The translations under genes were made by a program, and so were the position numbers. This document shows, piece by piece, positions 1-10,100 of a stretch of DNA of 64,000 nucleotides. This DNA is from Rufibacter glacialis (lineage in GTDB: Bacteria > Bacteroidota > Bacteroidia > Cytophagales > Hymenobacteraceae): the NCBI RefSeq assembly GCF_008271745.1, contig NZ_VKKZ01000025.1:186001-250000 (forward strand), in the 5' to 3' direction. The notes under the pieces were generated by a model, which was not told where the DNA came from, did not search any database, and saw only the letters and a program-made list of their open reading frames with translations. Position 1 is the stretch's first letter, and each line of letters starts with the position of its first letter.

Positions 1-1614
1 CCAGTTAGGGAACACCACATAAGTAGCCGCAAACGCGATGCTACAGCCCACCACCGTATCTATGACCCGCTCCTGCACAATGGATAGGCTACCGCCCCCC
101 AGAAAATGGAAAAGGATGAGCATGAAAGGCGTCATGAAGATCACACTGAGCACATAATTGATCCGCTGCACACTGTAGAACCCGGTCATGAAAAGCAGCA
201 TGAACACAAACTGCCACCGCTCATCCCGCACCACATACAGCACCAAGAGCCCTACCGCGCCGCCCACTACCGTACCAATAACCCGCTGGATATTGCGTTG
301 CTTGGTCAGGCTGAAGGCGGGCTTGAGCAGGAAGATCACCGTGAGCAGGACCCAGTAGCTGTGCTGCCCATAGGGGAACAGTAAGGTAAGGACATACGCG
401 AACAAGGCCACCAGGGCCACCCGCACAGAGAACCGGAAGATTGAGGAAGCCATGGTGAGATTGCTCCAGAACAGCTTGGGATCCACCGTCTGCCGTGAGA
501 CAAACTGCGAAAGCTCCAGCTCCCGTACCCGCCGGTGCACCAGTTCTGAATGCGCCTTGAAGTACGACAGGATATCTGACAGCCGCTGGGCGATGGACCT
601 GATGTTCACGTAGATTTTCCTGAGCACAAGGTTTCCTTGCTGGCCTCCCTGCTCCCCTACCGCTTCAATTTTGGCTTTGAGGGCTTCCAGCCGGGCGGTG
701 GTATCTACCCGGTTCTTGGGCCTCAGATTCCCCTGCACGGCAAAACCCAGGTGGTCCAACTCTTCGGCCAGGTACTCTACCAAATGGGCTATTTCAAGGA
801 GAATGCCAGAGCTTCCATACCGCTCCCTGATGGCATCATAATCATAATGGATGGCGGTCACCTGCTCATATAAGTCTACCAGGTCTACAAAGGTCATCAC
901 CAGGGTACGACCGGCCTGGGTAGACTCCTTCACCATTTGCCGGCTTCTGAACAGGAGTTCGCGCACGGCCGCCTGTTTCTCGTTCACCAGAATCTGCTGG
1001 GAGATCAACTGCCGGTACCCTTCGTCCAGATCAGTGTTGGGTTGGTAAAAGGCGGCTTTGAGCCGAAGGAACTTGGCTACTTCCCTGATGCACTCCCCCA
1101 AGGCCTGCTGGGCCGGTCGGTAAGGCATGACCTTGTTGGTAAGCAGACTCAGCAACAGGTACCACACCCCACCGGCCATGGTCAGACCGCTGTTCACCAG
1201 CACCAGTTCAGGGGGCAGGGGTTGGTCCATGGTCAAAACCAGCACCAGCAGACCGCCCATGCCAATAAGCGAGGCCCGCATGCCATAGACCAGGAACATG
1301 GAGAACAAAAAACTGAGCACGAGAATCTCCAGCCCCATGGTCACCACGTGCATGCGTGCAAATCCCGTGATCAGGGTTACCAGGGTACACACGCCAATGC
1401 CCACCAGCATGCCGTTGCGCTTGTGGAGCAGCGGCCCCGGCGAATCGGCCAGGCTTACCCCTATGGCTCCCAATGACATGGCAATTCCTCTTTCCAGGTG
1501 CCCAAAGTAAGCGAACACCAGGGCCGGCAGAAGCGCCGCCACGGTCACCCTTATGCCATCATGGAAGTTCTGGCTGTAGAAAAAATACTGTAACTCCCGT
1601 ACTTTACTGTTCAT
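1..1614 (-). CDS. FUSC/YccS-like membrane protein (3' end outside window)
   Basis: Read from an ATG at 1614, this frame stays open for 538 codons and runs off the window at base 1, so the C-terminus is missing. The first 180 residues contain about six hydrophobic segments with a YccS-type sequence (GIAMSLGAIGVSLADSPGP at residues 43-61), then a long hydrophilic helical stretch. The last visible residues (DTVVG...FPNW) open a second membrane bundle. This two-bundle layout is that of the fusaric-acid-resistance/aromatic acid exporter superfamily of inner-membrane proteins; the substrate cannot be told. The next gene (OmpA-like) lies upstream on the same strand, 365 bp away and behind its own terminator, so this is probably a separate transcript. 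Confidence 0.85.
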   Translation of the reverse strand, partial: MNSKVRELQYFFYSQNFHDGIRVTVAALLPALVFAYFGHLERGIAMSLGAIGVSLADSPGPLLHKRNGMLVGIGVCTLVTLITGFARMHVVTMGLEILVLSFLFSMFLVYGMRASLIGMGGLLVLVLTMDQPLPPELVLVNSGLTMAGGVWYLLLSLLTNKVMPYRPAQQALGECIREVAKFLRLKAAFYQPNTDLDEGYRQLISQQILVNEKQAAVRELLFRSRQMVKESTQAGRTLVMTFVDLVDLYEQVTAIHYDYDAIRERYGSSGILLEIAHLVEYLAEELDHLGFAVQGNLRPKNRVDTTARLEALKAKIEAVGEQGGQQGNLVLRKIYVNIRSIAQRLSDILSYFKAHSELVHRRVRELELSQFVSRQTVDPKLFWSNLTMASSIFRFSVRVALVALFAYVLTLLFPYGQHSYWVLLTVIFLLKPAFSLTKQRNIQRVIGTVVGGAVGLLVLYVVRDERWQFVFMLLFMTGFYSVQRINYVLSVIFMTPFMLILFHFLGGGSLSIVQERVIDTVVGCSIAFAATYVVFPNW

Positions 1615-1979
1615 GCCGCTAAGACGGATTGTTGTGTTTGTAAATGGTCCCTCCCTATACGTACTACCGCTTTTAAGGCTGGTTTTAGAAAAACAGCCTC
1701 ACAACACCAGAACCTTCCCTTTTATTTTTAAAGGTAAAGGATCATTTTCAAACTCAAAGGAACCTGCCTCCGCCGGGGCGTGAGTTTCGGTCTTCCCCAA
1801 TGGAACGGATTCTCTGAAATCACTTCCATAGATAAGCTTTCTACCTAGGCCTACCACGAGCGTTTCCTGCCTACAAAAGAGAAGCCAGCCCGTCTCTCCT
1901 AGACAAGCTGGCTTTTAATTACAGGTACCAAGCAGTGGGCGGCTTCTGTACCTGGGCAGGAATATCCTGGGTGGTCCGC
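1615..1979. other. Intergenic region upstream of the FUSC gene
   Basis: No coding frame is supported here. The region holds the terminator of the OmpA-like gene (1882-1914) and presumably the promoter of the FUSC gene. Confidence 0.6.
1882..1914 (-). terminator. Intrinsic terminator of the OmpA-like gene
   Basis: An 8-bp stem (AAGCCAGC / GCTGGCTT) with a second small stem in the loop is followed on the minus strand by a T-rich run. It lies 66 bases after the OmpA-like stop codon. Confidence 0.65.
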
Positions 1980-2579
1980 TTAGTCGGTGCCCTGGGTTCT
2001 CACCACCACTATTTCCACTCTTCTATTCTGTTGCCTTCCCTGGGCGGTTGAATTAGAAGCGATGGGGTCCTGCTGGCCTTTGGAGATGACTTTGATGCGG
2101 TCGGCGTCAAAACCGGCGGTAGAGGTTAGCCATTCTTCTACTGCTTTGGCCCGTTCCCGCCCTAGTTCCAGGTTGTGTTCTTTGCTGGCAGTGGAGTCTG
2201 TGAAGCCAAACACCCGTATCATTCCCTCGCCTTGGGTACGGCTTTTTATGTTGTCAGCTATTTTCTGCAGACTTTCTTTCCCTGTGGCCTTGATCTCGGC
2301 TTTGTCTATGTCAAAAAGGATGTCCTGGCTGGCCTGGTAAATGGTAACGGAGTCGTTGCCGCGCACCGTCACGTTGGCGCTAACCAGTTCCGGTACCACT
2401 ACAATAGGAGCATCAAAATCAATGTTGTCCCACACGGCATCGTCGCGGTAAAGCACGGCGGTATCATTGGTGGCCATCTCAGCCACAGAATCGGCGTTTT
2501 CAATTCGTTTACCAGATTCGCTGCACGCAACGGTAAGTCCAGCTAACATCAGAAGGAAAAAGACGGTATTGTTTTTCAT
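1980..2579 (-). CDS. OmpA-family peptidoglycan-associated lipoprotein
   Basis: A 199-residue protein. I place the start at the ATG at 2579 because it gives a short lipoprotein-like signal (hydrophobic residues 5-18, Cys19); an ATG 14 codons upstream would put non-signal residues in front. The C-terminal 120 residues form an OmpA/MotB peptidoglycan-binding domain: FDIDKAEIKATG, FGFTDSTAS, a GRERAKAVEEWL helix, and the closing QGRQQNRRVEIVV with the conserved NRRVE. In this family the domain binds diaminopimelate of peptidoglycan and links it to the outer membrane. The middle part (residues 20-90) is not recognised. It is divergent from ypdA, with about 140 bp between the two starts. Probably monocistronic. 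Confidence 0.88.
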   Translation of the reverse strand: MKNNTVFFLLMLAGLTVACSESGKRIENADSVAEMATNDTAVLYRDDAVWDNIDFDAPIVVVPELVSANVTVRGNDSVTIYQASQDILFDIDKAEIKATGKESLQKIADNIKSRTQGEGMIRVFGFTDSTASKEHNLELGRERAKAVEEWLTSTAGFDADRIKVISKGQQDPIASNSTAQGRQQNRRVEIVVVRTQGTD

Positions 2580-2682
2580 AGCAAGTAGCATATGGTAGTT
2601 TAGTATAAGTACGAAGTGCATGAGTATTAGTTAGTTGAACAGCCTATACCTCCGCTACAAGACCCCATCTTTGCGTCATCGG

Positions 2683-2715
2683 TTGCTACTCTTTGCATTA
2701 TCCCTCGTAGATTTG
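2683..2715 (+). promoter_or_regulatory. Candidate Bacteroidota promoter of ypdA
   Basis: An exact TAnnTTTG -7 box (TAGATTTG, 2708-2715) lies 22 bp after a TTG (2683-2685) that could be the -33 element. Transcription would begin at about the ATG at 2720, which suggests a leaderless or nearly leaderless transcript. Confidence 0.45.
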
Positions 2716-2719
2716 CAGC

Positions 2720-3700
2720 ATGGTTACTTCCTCTGCACTGGACATTGTCATAATTGGCGCGGGCCCCATTGGCCTGACGTGCGGCATTGAAGCCCAGAAA
2801 GCCGGCCTCTCTTACGTGATCCTGGACAAAGGCGCCCTGGTGAACTCGCTCTACAACTACCCGGTGACCATGACCTTTTTCTCCACGTCTCAGAAACTGG
2901 AGATTGGCGGCGTGCCTTTTATCTCAGACAACCCCAAACCCCGCCGCAACGAGGCCCTGGAGTATTACCGCCGCGTTGCCCTGGCTTTTAACCTGCACGT
3001 GCGGTTGTTTGAGGAGGTGTTTTCGGTGCAGAAAAAAGAAAACGGGTTTGAAGTGCAGACCGCCAAGGGAACCTACCTGGCGCGCAAAGTCATCATCTCC
3101 ACCGGGTTCTATGACCTGCCCGCTACCATGGAGGTACCGGGTGAGAACCTGCCGCACGTGACGCACTACTACAAAGACCCGCATTACTATGCGTTGCAGA
3201 AAGTGGTGGTGGTAGGCGCCAGCAACTCCTCTGTAGATGCCGCCCTGGAAACGTACCGCAAAGGCGCCCAGGTGACCATGGTGGTGCGTGGCCCCGCGAT
3301 AGGCCGGCGCGTGAAATACTGGGTAAAACCGGATATTGAGAACCGCATAGCCGAGGGCAGCATCACGGCGCATTTCAACTCCTGTATTACCGCTATCCGC
3401 CCGGGCGAAGTGGATATTGTCACCCCCGATGGACCGCTCACCCTGGAGAACGACTTTGTCCTGGCGCTCACCGGGTACAAACCCAACTTTGACCTGCTTC
3501 GGAAGTTTGGGGTTCGCCTGTCAGAAGATGAGAAACTCTACCCGCAGCACGACCCCCAAACCATGGAAACCAATGAACCGGGCCTGTACCTGGCGGGCGT
3601 GGTCTGTGGCGGTATGGATACCCACCTGTGGTTCATTGAGAACTCCCGTGACCATGCTGAGAAGATAGTACGCCATATCCTGGCCCAAGACCAGGCCTGA
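2720..3700 (+). CDS. ypdA: YpdA-family bacillithiol disulfide reductase
   Basis: A 326-residue flavin-dependent pyridine nucleotide oxidoreductase. The FAD site GAGPIG lies at residues 13-18, the family block NSLYNYPVTMTFFSTSQKLE follows at about 42-61, a second nucleotide-binding loop VVGASNSSVDAAL occurs near residues 160-172, and the C-terminal ETNEPGLYLAGVVCGG block closes the FAD fold. Family members reduce bacillithiol disulfide (BSSB) with NADPH in the cytoplasm, so the organism probably makes bacillithiol. The position that holds the redox-relevant cysteine in Firmicutes YpdA (GGGPCG) is Ile17 here; the nearest cysteine is Cys21. Single gene, divergent from the OmpA-like gene, with a candidate promoter just before the start. 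Confidence 0.88.
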   Translation: MVTSSALDIVIIGAGPIGLTCGIEAQKAGLSYVILDKGALVNSLYNYPVTMTFFSTSQKLEIGGVPFISDNPKPRRNEALEYYRRVALAFNLHVRLFEEVFSVQKKENGFEVQTAKGTYLARKVIISTGFYDLPATMEVPGENLPHVTHYYKDPHYYALQKVVVVGASNSSVDAALETYRKGAQVTMVVRGPAIGRRVKYWVKPDIENRIAEGSITAHFNSCITAIRPGEVDIVTPDGPLTLENDFVLALTGYKPNFDLLRKFGVRLSEDEKLYPQHDPQTMETNEPGLYLAGVVCGGMDTHLWFIENSRDHAEKIVRHILAQDQA

Positions 3701-4016
3701 CCTTCTTCCTGTTTCAAAAGTGAATTTCCAAAAACACCCCTGAAATACCGCTCTAACCAAGGGGGCTCCTTCCTCTTTCAACGCTTAGGCTTTATTCAAG
3801 GCCCCCGGTTCTTATTGTGCCCTGGTAGGTTTCCTGAAGGATACCTTAATCACATACTAACCTGCAATTAGCTTATAATCAGTTATTTATAGCTTACATT
3901 ATTTTATTGTTATCAAGGACAATTCCCATTTTCTCACACTTTTCTCCTTCTGTCTGGGCTAATATCCGTTACTTTGCACCACCGAATGAACGTTCATAAC
4001 AAAGAAAAACACTGAC
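3701..4016. other. Intergenic region between ypdA and the TetR gene
   Basis: AT-rich and without a supported gene. It ends with the promoter and operator of the TetR-RND operon. Confidence 0.6.
3970..3997 (+). promoter_or_regulatory. Promoter and palindromic operator candidate of the TetR-RND operon
   Basis: A near-consensus -7 box (TACTTTG, 3970-3976) is followed by a perfect 12-bp palindrome ATGAACGTTCAT (3986-3997), about where transcription should start and 20 bases before the TetR start codon. Position and symmetry fit an autoregulatory TetR operator; binding is inferred. Confidence 0.6.
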
Positions 4017-4589
4017 TTGGAGATAATTGCAGAGAAGAAAAAGGCTATTCTGGAAAGTACGCTGAAGCTGATCAAGGAGAATGGGTTCCATGGCACCCCT
4101 ATGAGTCTGGTCGCCAAAAAAGCGGGAGTAGCCGCCGGCACCATCTATCATTACTTTGATAGCAAAGACACCCTCATCATGGAGTTGTTTGAGTATACCC
4201 AGTTCCGGCTGCAGCAGGCCATGCTGAAAAACCTTCGCGAGGACATGGATTTCAAGGAAGGCTTTTTCCTGCGGTGGACCAGCCGGTACCATTTCTTCAT
4301 TCAGAACCCAGACGTCTTGTTCTTCATTGAACAGTTCGTGAACTCCCCTTACTTCCCAAGGTGCCCGCAGGAACGGAATGAGCGCATCCAGAATGAAATC
4401 AAACAATTTATCGGGATCGGTAAAGAGCAGGGCGTCTTCCGGGACCTGGACCAGAACCTCATGTCCATCATGGTCCATAGCAGCATAATCACAGCCGCCA
4501 AAATTCAGATTGACGGCAAATTGGTTTTAGGAGAAAACGAGATTTCCCAACTGGCCCAGATGATGTGGGACAGCATTCGCAAACAGTAA
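4017..4589 (+). CDS. TetR/AcrR-family transcriptional regulator
   Basis: A 190-residue repressor. The N-terminal helix-turn-helix spans about residues 8-52 (TLKLIKENGFHGTPMSLVAK, then GVAAGTIYHYFDSKDTLI), the usual TetR signature; the remaining helices form a ligand-binding and dimer domain. The start is a TTG at 4017: an in-frame TGA stands at 3987-3989 and there is no ATG before the helix-turn-helix. The gene heads a four-gene unit with TolC, adaptor and RND pump genes 47 bp downstream, so the likely role is ligand-responsive repression of its own efflux operon through the palindrome at 3986-3997. The ligand is unknown. Confidence 0.88.
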   Translation: MEIIAEKKKAILESTLKLIKENGFHGTPMSLVAKKAGVAAGTIYHYFDSKDTLIMELFEYTQFRLQQAMLKNLREDMDFKEGFFLRWTSRYHFFIQNPDVLFFIEQFVNSPYFPRCPQERNERIQNEIKQFIGIGKEQGVFRDLDQNLMSIMVHSSIITAAKIQIDGKLVLGENEISQLAQMMWDSIRKQ

Positions 4590-4636
4590 CCCAGAGAATA
4601 CACCCTTTCACCAGATTAGAAAAATTACCAGGACCT

Positions 4637-5965
4637 ATGAGAAAAAACAAATACCTGCTTCCGCTGCTGCTGAGTTGCCTGCTGGCACCTTGGGCGTTGT
4701 GGGCCCAGGTAACCCCAGATAGCACCGCTGGCCGGTTATCACTGGAGCAATGCGTGGAGTACGCGTTGAAAAACCAGGCCCAGGTGCAGCAGGCCCAACT
4801 AGAAGAGGAAATCGGAGAGCGCCAGATCAGAGCGCAGTTGTCGGGTTGGCTGCCGCAGGTATCAGCCAATTATGCATTGACCCACAATTTGAAAAGACCC
4901 CAGACCGTGTTTGGGGATCAGGTCATTACCGTAGGCCAGAAATATACCTCTAACCTCAACCTGCAGGCGAACCAGACCCTGTACAGCAATGACCTGCTAT
5001 TGGCCAGCCGGGCCGCCCGGTTCACCAGAACCGCGCTGGACCTTAATACCCAATCCACCAAAATCAACACGGTGGTAGAGGTGAGCAAGGCTTTCTACAA
5101 CGTGTTGCTGAGCCAGGAGCAGCTGCGCATCCTGAACGAGAACATCACCCGGCAGGAAAAGCAGTACCGTGACGCCCGCGCCCAGTATGAGCAGGGCCTG
5201 GTAGACAAAACCGACTACCAGCGCGCCAGCATCACCCTCAACAGCATCAAAGCCGACCGTAAAAGAACCCAGGAAGCCATCAAAGCCAGTACCGCCCTGC
5301 TTCAGGAGCTCATGGGCTTACCGCTGGGTTCATCGCTCTCCCTGGCCTATGACTACAACCAGATGCAACAGAACATCCTGGTAGACACCACGCAGAACGT
5401 GACCTTCGCCAACCGGGTAGAGTTTCAGCAGCTGCGGACCCAACGGCAGATCCAGGACCTGAACACCCGTTATTACCGCTGGGGCTTTCTGCCCACGGCT
5501 TCGGCGTTTGTCAACTACAACCCTACCTATTTCAGCTCCACCTTCTCAGACATCTACCGCCAGGCCTACCCCACCTCGGCCGTAGGCCTGCAAGTAGGCA
5601 TCCCTATTTTTCAGGGAGGGAGAAGGCTGCAGAACGTGCGCATCTCTGAACTGCAGGCCCAAAGCCTGGACGTGGAACTCACCAACATCCAGCGCCGCAT
5701 CAACACTGAGTACCAACGGGCTCTTGCCAACTACAAGAGTGATTACAATGACTGGCTCACCCTGCAGGAAAACGTGCGGCTAGCCGAAGAAGTCTACAAC
5801 GTGATCCGGCTGCAGTACAATGAGGGCATCAAAACCTACCTGGAACTGATTGTGGCCGAAACTGACCTCAGAACCGCCCAGCTCAATTATTACAATTCCC
5901 TGTACAACGTGCTGGCCAGCAAACTGGACGTGCAGCGCGCCCTGGGTACCATAGCAGTTAACTAA
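4637..5965 (+). CDS. TolC-family outer-membrane efflux protein
   Basis: A 442-residue outer-membrane factor. The ATG at 4637 is preferred over an upstream in-frame ATG inside the TetR gene because it begins a clean Sec signal (MRKNKYLLPLLLSCLL, ending near WALWAQ). Two copies of the long helical OEP repeat follow (starting at LSLEQCVEYALKNQAQVQQA and again around residues 230-420), each with the AxLdl-type helices and the YNEGIKTYLEL motif. It would form the channel that carries substrates from the adaptor and pump across the outer membrane. It sits 24 bp upstream of the adaptor gene in the same operon. Confidence 0.92.
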   Translation: MRKNKYLLPLLLSCLLAPWALWAQVTPDSTAGRLSLEQCVEYALKNQAQVQQAQLEEEIGERQIRAQLSGWLPQVSANYALTHNLKRPQTVFGDQVITVGQKYTSNLNLQANQTLYSNDLLLASRAARFTRTALDLNTQSTKINTVVEVSKAFYNVLLSQEQLRILNENITRQEKQYRDARAQYEQGLVDKTDYQRASITLNSIKADRKRTQEAIKASTALLQELMGLPLGSSLSLAYDYNQMQQNILVDTTQNVTFANRVEFQQLRTQRQIQDLNTRYYRWGFLPTASAFVNYNPTYFSSTFSDIYRQAYPTSAVGLQVGIPIFQGGRRLQNVRISELQAQSLDVELTNIQRRINTEYQRALANYKSDYNDWLTLQENVRLAEEVYNVIRLQYNEGIKTYLELIVAETDLRTAQLNYYNSLYNVLASKLDVQRALGTIAVN

Positions 5966-5989
5966 TCAGCGAGAAAAACCATTAGCACC

Positions 5990-7132
5990 ATGAAGTTACA
6001 TCTATCCATCGTGGCGGGGCTATCCCTGTCTACCGCTCTGCTGGTTTCCTGCGGCAAGAAAGAGGCGCCCCAGCAGAATCCCATGAACGCCGCCGTCCCC
6101 GTGAACACCTATACCGTGACCCAAGAGCATGTCACGGGCACCGACACCTACCCTGGCACCGTGGTTCCGCTGAACGAGGTGGAATTACGCCCCCAGGTAA
6201 GTGGCTACATCAGCCAGATCTTTGTCAAAGACGGCCAGAAAGTGACCAAAGGGCAGAAACTATACGAGATTGACCGCTCCAAATACCAGGCCGCCTACAA
6301 CCAGGCCCAGGCCAACGTTCGCAGCGCCCAGGCCAATCTGAACCGGGTACAGAAAGACCTGGAGCGGTATGAGAACCTGGCCAAGCAAGACGCCATTGCC
6401 CGCCAACGCGTAGACTACGCCCGCGCCGATGTGGAGACCGCCCGCGCCAATGTGGCGGTAGCCCGCGCCCAAGTAGCCAGCGCCTCCACAGATTTAGGGT
6501 ATTCCATCATCAAGGCGCCATTCAGCGGTACCATTGGCATTTCACAGGTACGGGTGGGCTCTCAGGTGTCTCCGGGGCAAACGCTCCTGAACACTATTTC
6601 CTCAGAAGGCCCTACCGGCGTGGACTTTGTGATCAATGAGCAGGAACTGCCGCGCTTTAACCGCCTGCGCCAGGGCAAGCAGCCTGATTCGCTGTTCACG
6701 CTTACTCTTTCTGGTGGCTCCACTTATCCGCATACCGGTAAACTTACGGCCATTGACCGGGCTGTTGGCTTGCAGAGCGGTACCATTACCGTACGTGTCA
6801 GCTTCCCTAATCCAGACCGCCAGCTGGTGGCCGGCATGACCGTGAGCGTGAACGTGCTGAACCAGGACATTGGGCAGCAACTCACCCTGCCTTACCGGGC
6901 CGTGACCGAGCAATTGGGCGAATACTTTGTGTACAAGGTCTTAGGAGACTCCGTGCAGCAGCAGAATGTGTTACTGGGAACCCGCTTCCAGGATAAGATC
7001 GTGGCCCGCGAAGGCTTGAAAGAAGGCGATGTCATTGTGGTGGAAGGCATCCAGAAGCTGCGTCAGGGGTCAAAAGTGCAGGTTGGCGCTCCCCAGGCCG
7101 CCGGAGGAGCCCCAGCAGCCGGAGCCCGATAA
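5990..7132 (+). CDS. RND efflux periplasmic adaptor (membrane fusion lipoprotein)
   Basis: A 380-residue adaptor with a lipoprotein signal (MKLHLSIVAGLSLSTALLVS then Cys). The biotinyl-lipoyl half motifs (VELRPQVSGYISQIFVKDGQ and IIKAPFSGTIGISQVRVGSQ) flank a coiled-coil hairpin at about residues 100-165, rich in AQANVRSAQANLN-type heptads, and a beta-barrel and membrane-proximal domain follow. In AcrA/MexA-type proteins this part links pump to TolC. The C-terminal tail is Gly/Ala/Pro rich. The next gene starts 31 bp downstream. Confidence 0.93.
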   Translation: MKLHLSIVAGLSLSTALLVSCGKKEAPQQNPMNAAVPVNTYTVTQEHVTGTDTYPGTVVPLNEVELRPQVSGYISQIFVKDGQKVTKGQKLYEIDRSKYQAAYNQAQANVRSAQANLNRVQKDLERYENLAKQDAIARQRVDYARADVETARANVAVARAQVASASTDLGYSIIKAPFSGTIGISQVRVGSQVSPGQTLLNTISSEGPTGVDFVINEQELPRFNRLRQGKQPDSLFTLTLSGGSTYPHTGKLTAIDRAVGLQSGTITVRVSFPNPDRQLVAGMTVSVNVLNQDIGQQLTLPYRAVTEQLGEYFVYKVLGDSVQQQNVLLGTRFQDKIVAREGLKEGDVIVVEGIQKLRQGSKVQVGAPQAAGGAPAAGAR

Positions 7133-7163
7133 TTACGTTTAAAGCAGCTTTTTCAGAAACAGT

Positions 7164-10100
7164 ATGATATCTGATGTATTTATAAGACGGCCCGTTACTT
7201 CCATCGTGATCTCCATTGTGATCGTGTTGGTAGGTACCCTGGCTATGATGAGTTTACCCGTCACCCAGTACCCTGACATTTCTCCGCCTACGGTGTCAGT
7301 GTCAGCGAATTACACGGGGGCAGATGCCCAGACCGTGGAGCAGACGGTGGCCACGCCCATTGAAACCCAGATCAACGGTAGCCCCGGCATGGCTTACCTC
7401 ACCTCTACCAACACCAGTACCGGCCAGATGAACATGACCGTGACCTTTGAGGTGGGCACCGACATTGACATTGCCACCCTGGACGTGCAGAACCGGGCCA
7501 GTATCGCAGAGCCCAGCCTGCCGGAGGAAGTACGCCGCTTAGGGGTAACTGTCCGGAAGCGGAACCCCAGCATCTTGATGGTGATCGGGATTTACTCGCC
7601 CAATAAAAGCCACAACGTCCAATACCTGGACAACTACGCCAACATCTATGTGAAAGACGCGTTGCTGCGCGTGCAGGGGGTGGGTGACGTGACCGCCATT
7701 GGCCAGGACTTCAGTATGCGCCTGTGGCTGCAGCCCGACAAGATGGCCCAGTATGGACTGAGCGCGAACCAGGTGGTGGCTTCCATTCAGGAACAGAACA
7801 TGCAGGTGGCCGCCGGTACCGTGGGTGCCCGGCCGCAGTACAACACCCAGGCCTTCCAGTACCCCATCACGGTGAGTGGCCGTCTGGTGACCAAAGAGCA
7901 GTTTGAGAACGTGATCATCCGCACCAACCCCGAGGACGGTTCTTTGGTGTACCTGAGAGATGTGGCCCGCGTGGAGTTCGGTCAGTTTGACTATGGCCGC
8001 CAAGCCACCATCAACGGAAACCCGGCCTCCATGATGCTGATCTACCAGTCGCCGGGCTCCAACGCGGTGGCTACCGCCGAAGGCATCTACTCCACCCTGG
8101 CGGAGATGAAGAAATCCTTCCCCGCCGACGTGGATTACATTGTCTCGTTTGAGTCGGTGACGGTGGTAGAGGTATCTATCAATGAGGTAATCGTGACCCT
8201 GTTGGAGGCCTTGGTTCTGGTAATCATTGTGGTGTTCCTGTTCCTGCAGAGCTGGCGGGCTACCCTGATTCCAATTCTGGCCATTCCCGTGTCTATCATT
8301 GGTACCTTCATCTTCTTCATTCCGCTGGGCTTTACCATCAACACCCTGACTCTCTTTGGGTTTGTACTGGCCATTGGTATTGTGGTAGATGATGCCATTG
8401 TGGTGGTGGAAGCGGTGCAGCATTACATTGACCATGAGCGGCTTTCGCCGAAGGAGGCCACCCGAAAGGCCATGAAAGACATCACGGCGCCGGTGATTGC
8501 CATTGCCCTGATCTTGGCGGCGGTGTTTATCCCGGTGGGCTTTATACCGGGTATCGTGGGCCGGCTGTACCAGCAGTTCGCCATCACCATCGCCATCTCG
8601 GTGCTGATCTCCGCGTTTGTGGCCCTTACCCTTACCCCAGCGCTTTGTACGCTCATGCTGCGCCCCATGAACGTGAACCGCGAATCCAGGGGCTTGAACA
8701 AGTTCTTCTACAAATTCAACAACTGGTTTGCCAGAACCACGGAGTCCTACTCGGTGGGTGTGCGCAAATCCATCAAAGCCGCGCCGCTGGCTTTGATCCT
8801 GCTGGTCTGCCTGTATGTGGGCACGGTGGGCTTGTTCGCGAATAAACCTACCGGCTTTATCCCTACGGAAGACGAGGGCCGCCTTTTCATCTCGGTGGAA
8901 TTACCGGAAGGCTCCTCGGCTACCAGAACCCAGGCGGTGCTGGAGAAGATGTCGGGCATCATTAAAGAAGTACCGGCTATTCAGAACGCGACCTCCATCT
9001 CCGGTTTGAATGCCATCAACTTCTCGTTCAAGTCCAACAGCGGTACCTTCTTTGTGCAGATGAAACCCTGGGACGAGAGAAAGGAAGAGTCTATGCAGTT
9101 GCAGGGCGTGATGGCAGATCTGAACAAGCGCTTCTCCGCCATCAAGGAAGCCAACATCATTGTGGTGGCTCCGCCGGCCATTCCGGGTCTGGGGCAATCT
9201 GGTGGTTTCAGCTTCATGCTGGAGCAACGCTCTGCAGGTGACATCAAAGACATGGAGCGGGTGATGGGTGAGTTCCTGATGGCCGCGAACCAACGGCCCG
9301 AGATCGCCATGGCCTATAGTTTCTTCAACACCCGCACCCCCGGCTACCACGTAGACGTGGACCGCGAGAAAGTAAAGAAACTGGGCCTGAACCTCAGCGA
9401 TGTCTTCTCTACCATGTCTTCTTACATGGGGAGCCGCTACATCAATGACTTCACGCGCTACGGCCGTAACTACCGGGTAGTAGCCCAGGCAGATACCTCC
9501 TTCCGGATGGACATCAAAGACCTGAACCAGTTCTACGTGCTCAACCGCCTGGGTGAATCAGTGCCTTTGAGTGCCGTGGTGTCTACCAGAGTAGTAGAGA
9601 ACCCCGCTGTTATCTCGCACTACAACCTGTTCCGGTCTGTGGAGATCTCAGGAAGCGCGGCCCCAGGCTACAGTAGCGGCCAGGCCTTAGCGGCGCTGGA
9701 AGAAGTGGCAGCCCAGACCTTGCCCGCCGGGTACGGCTATGACTTCTCTGGTTTGAGTCGTGAGGAACTGGCGGCAGGCAACAGCACGGTGTACATCTTC
9801 GCGCTGTCTATCTTGCTGGTGCTGCTGCTGCTGGCTGCTCTCTATGAAAGCTGGTCGGTGCCGTTCTCCATCCTGTTTGCCATTCCGTTGGGTATGTTTG
9901 GCGCCATCTTAGCCTTGACGTTCCTGCCCAAGCTGGACAACAACGTGTACGCCCAGATCGGGATGATCACCCTCATTGGCCTGGCCGCTAAAAACGCCAT
10001 TCTGATTGTGGAATTCGCCAAAGAGCGGGTTGACCGCGGCATGGAATTGGTTGAAGCCACCATTGAGGCGGTACGCCTCCGCCTACGGCCGATCATCATG

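Noticed and set aside
937-1476. A 179-codon plus-strand frame near the window start
   Set aside because: The minus strand holds a continuous FUSC/YccS-like frame from 1614 to the window edge; the plus-strand product is a His/Gln-rich shadow.
7539-8435. A 298-codon antisense frame opposite the first RND permease
   Set aside because: The His/Gln/Asn-rich translation has no family likeness and overlaps conserved pump sequence.
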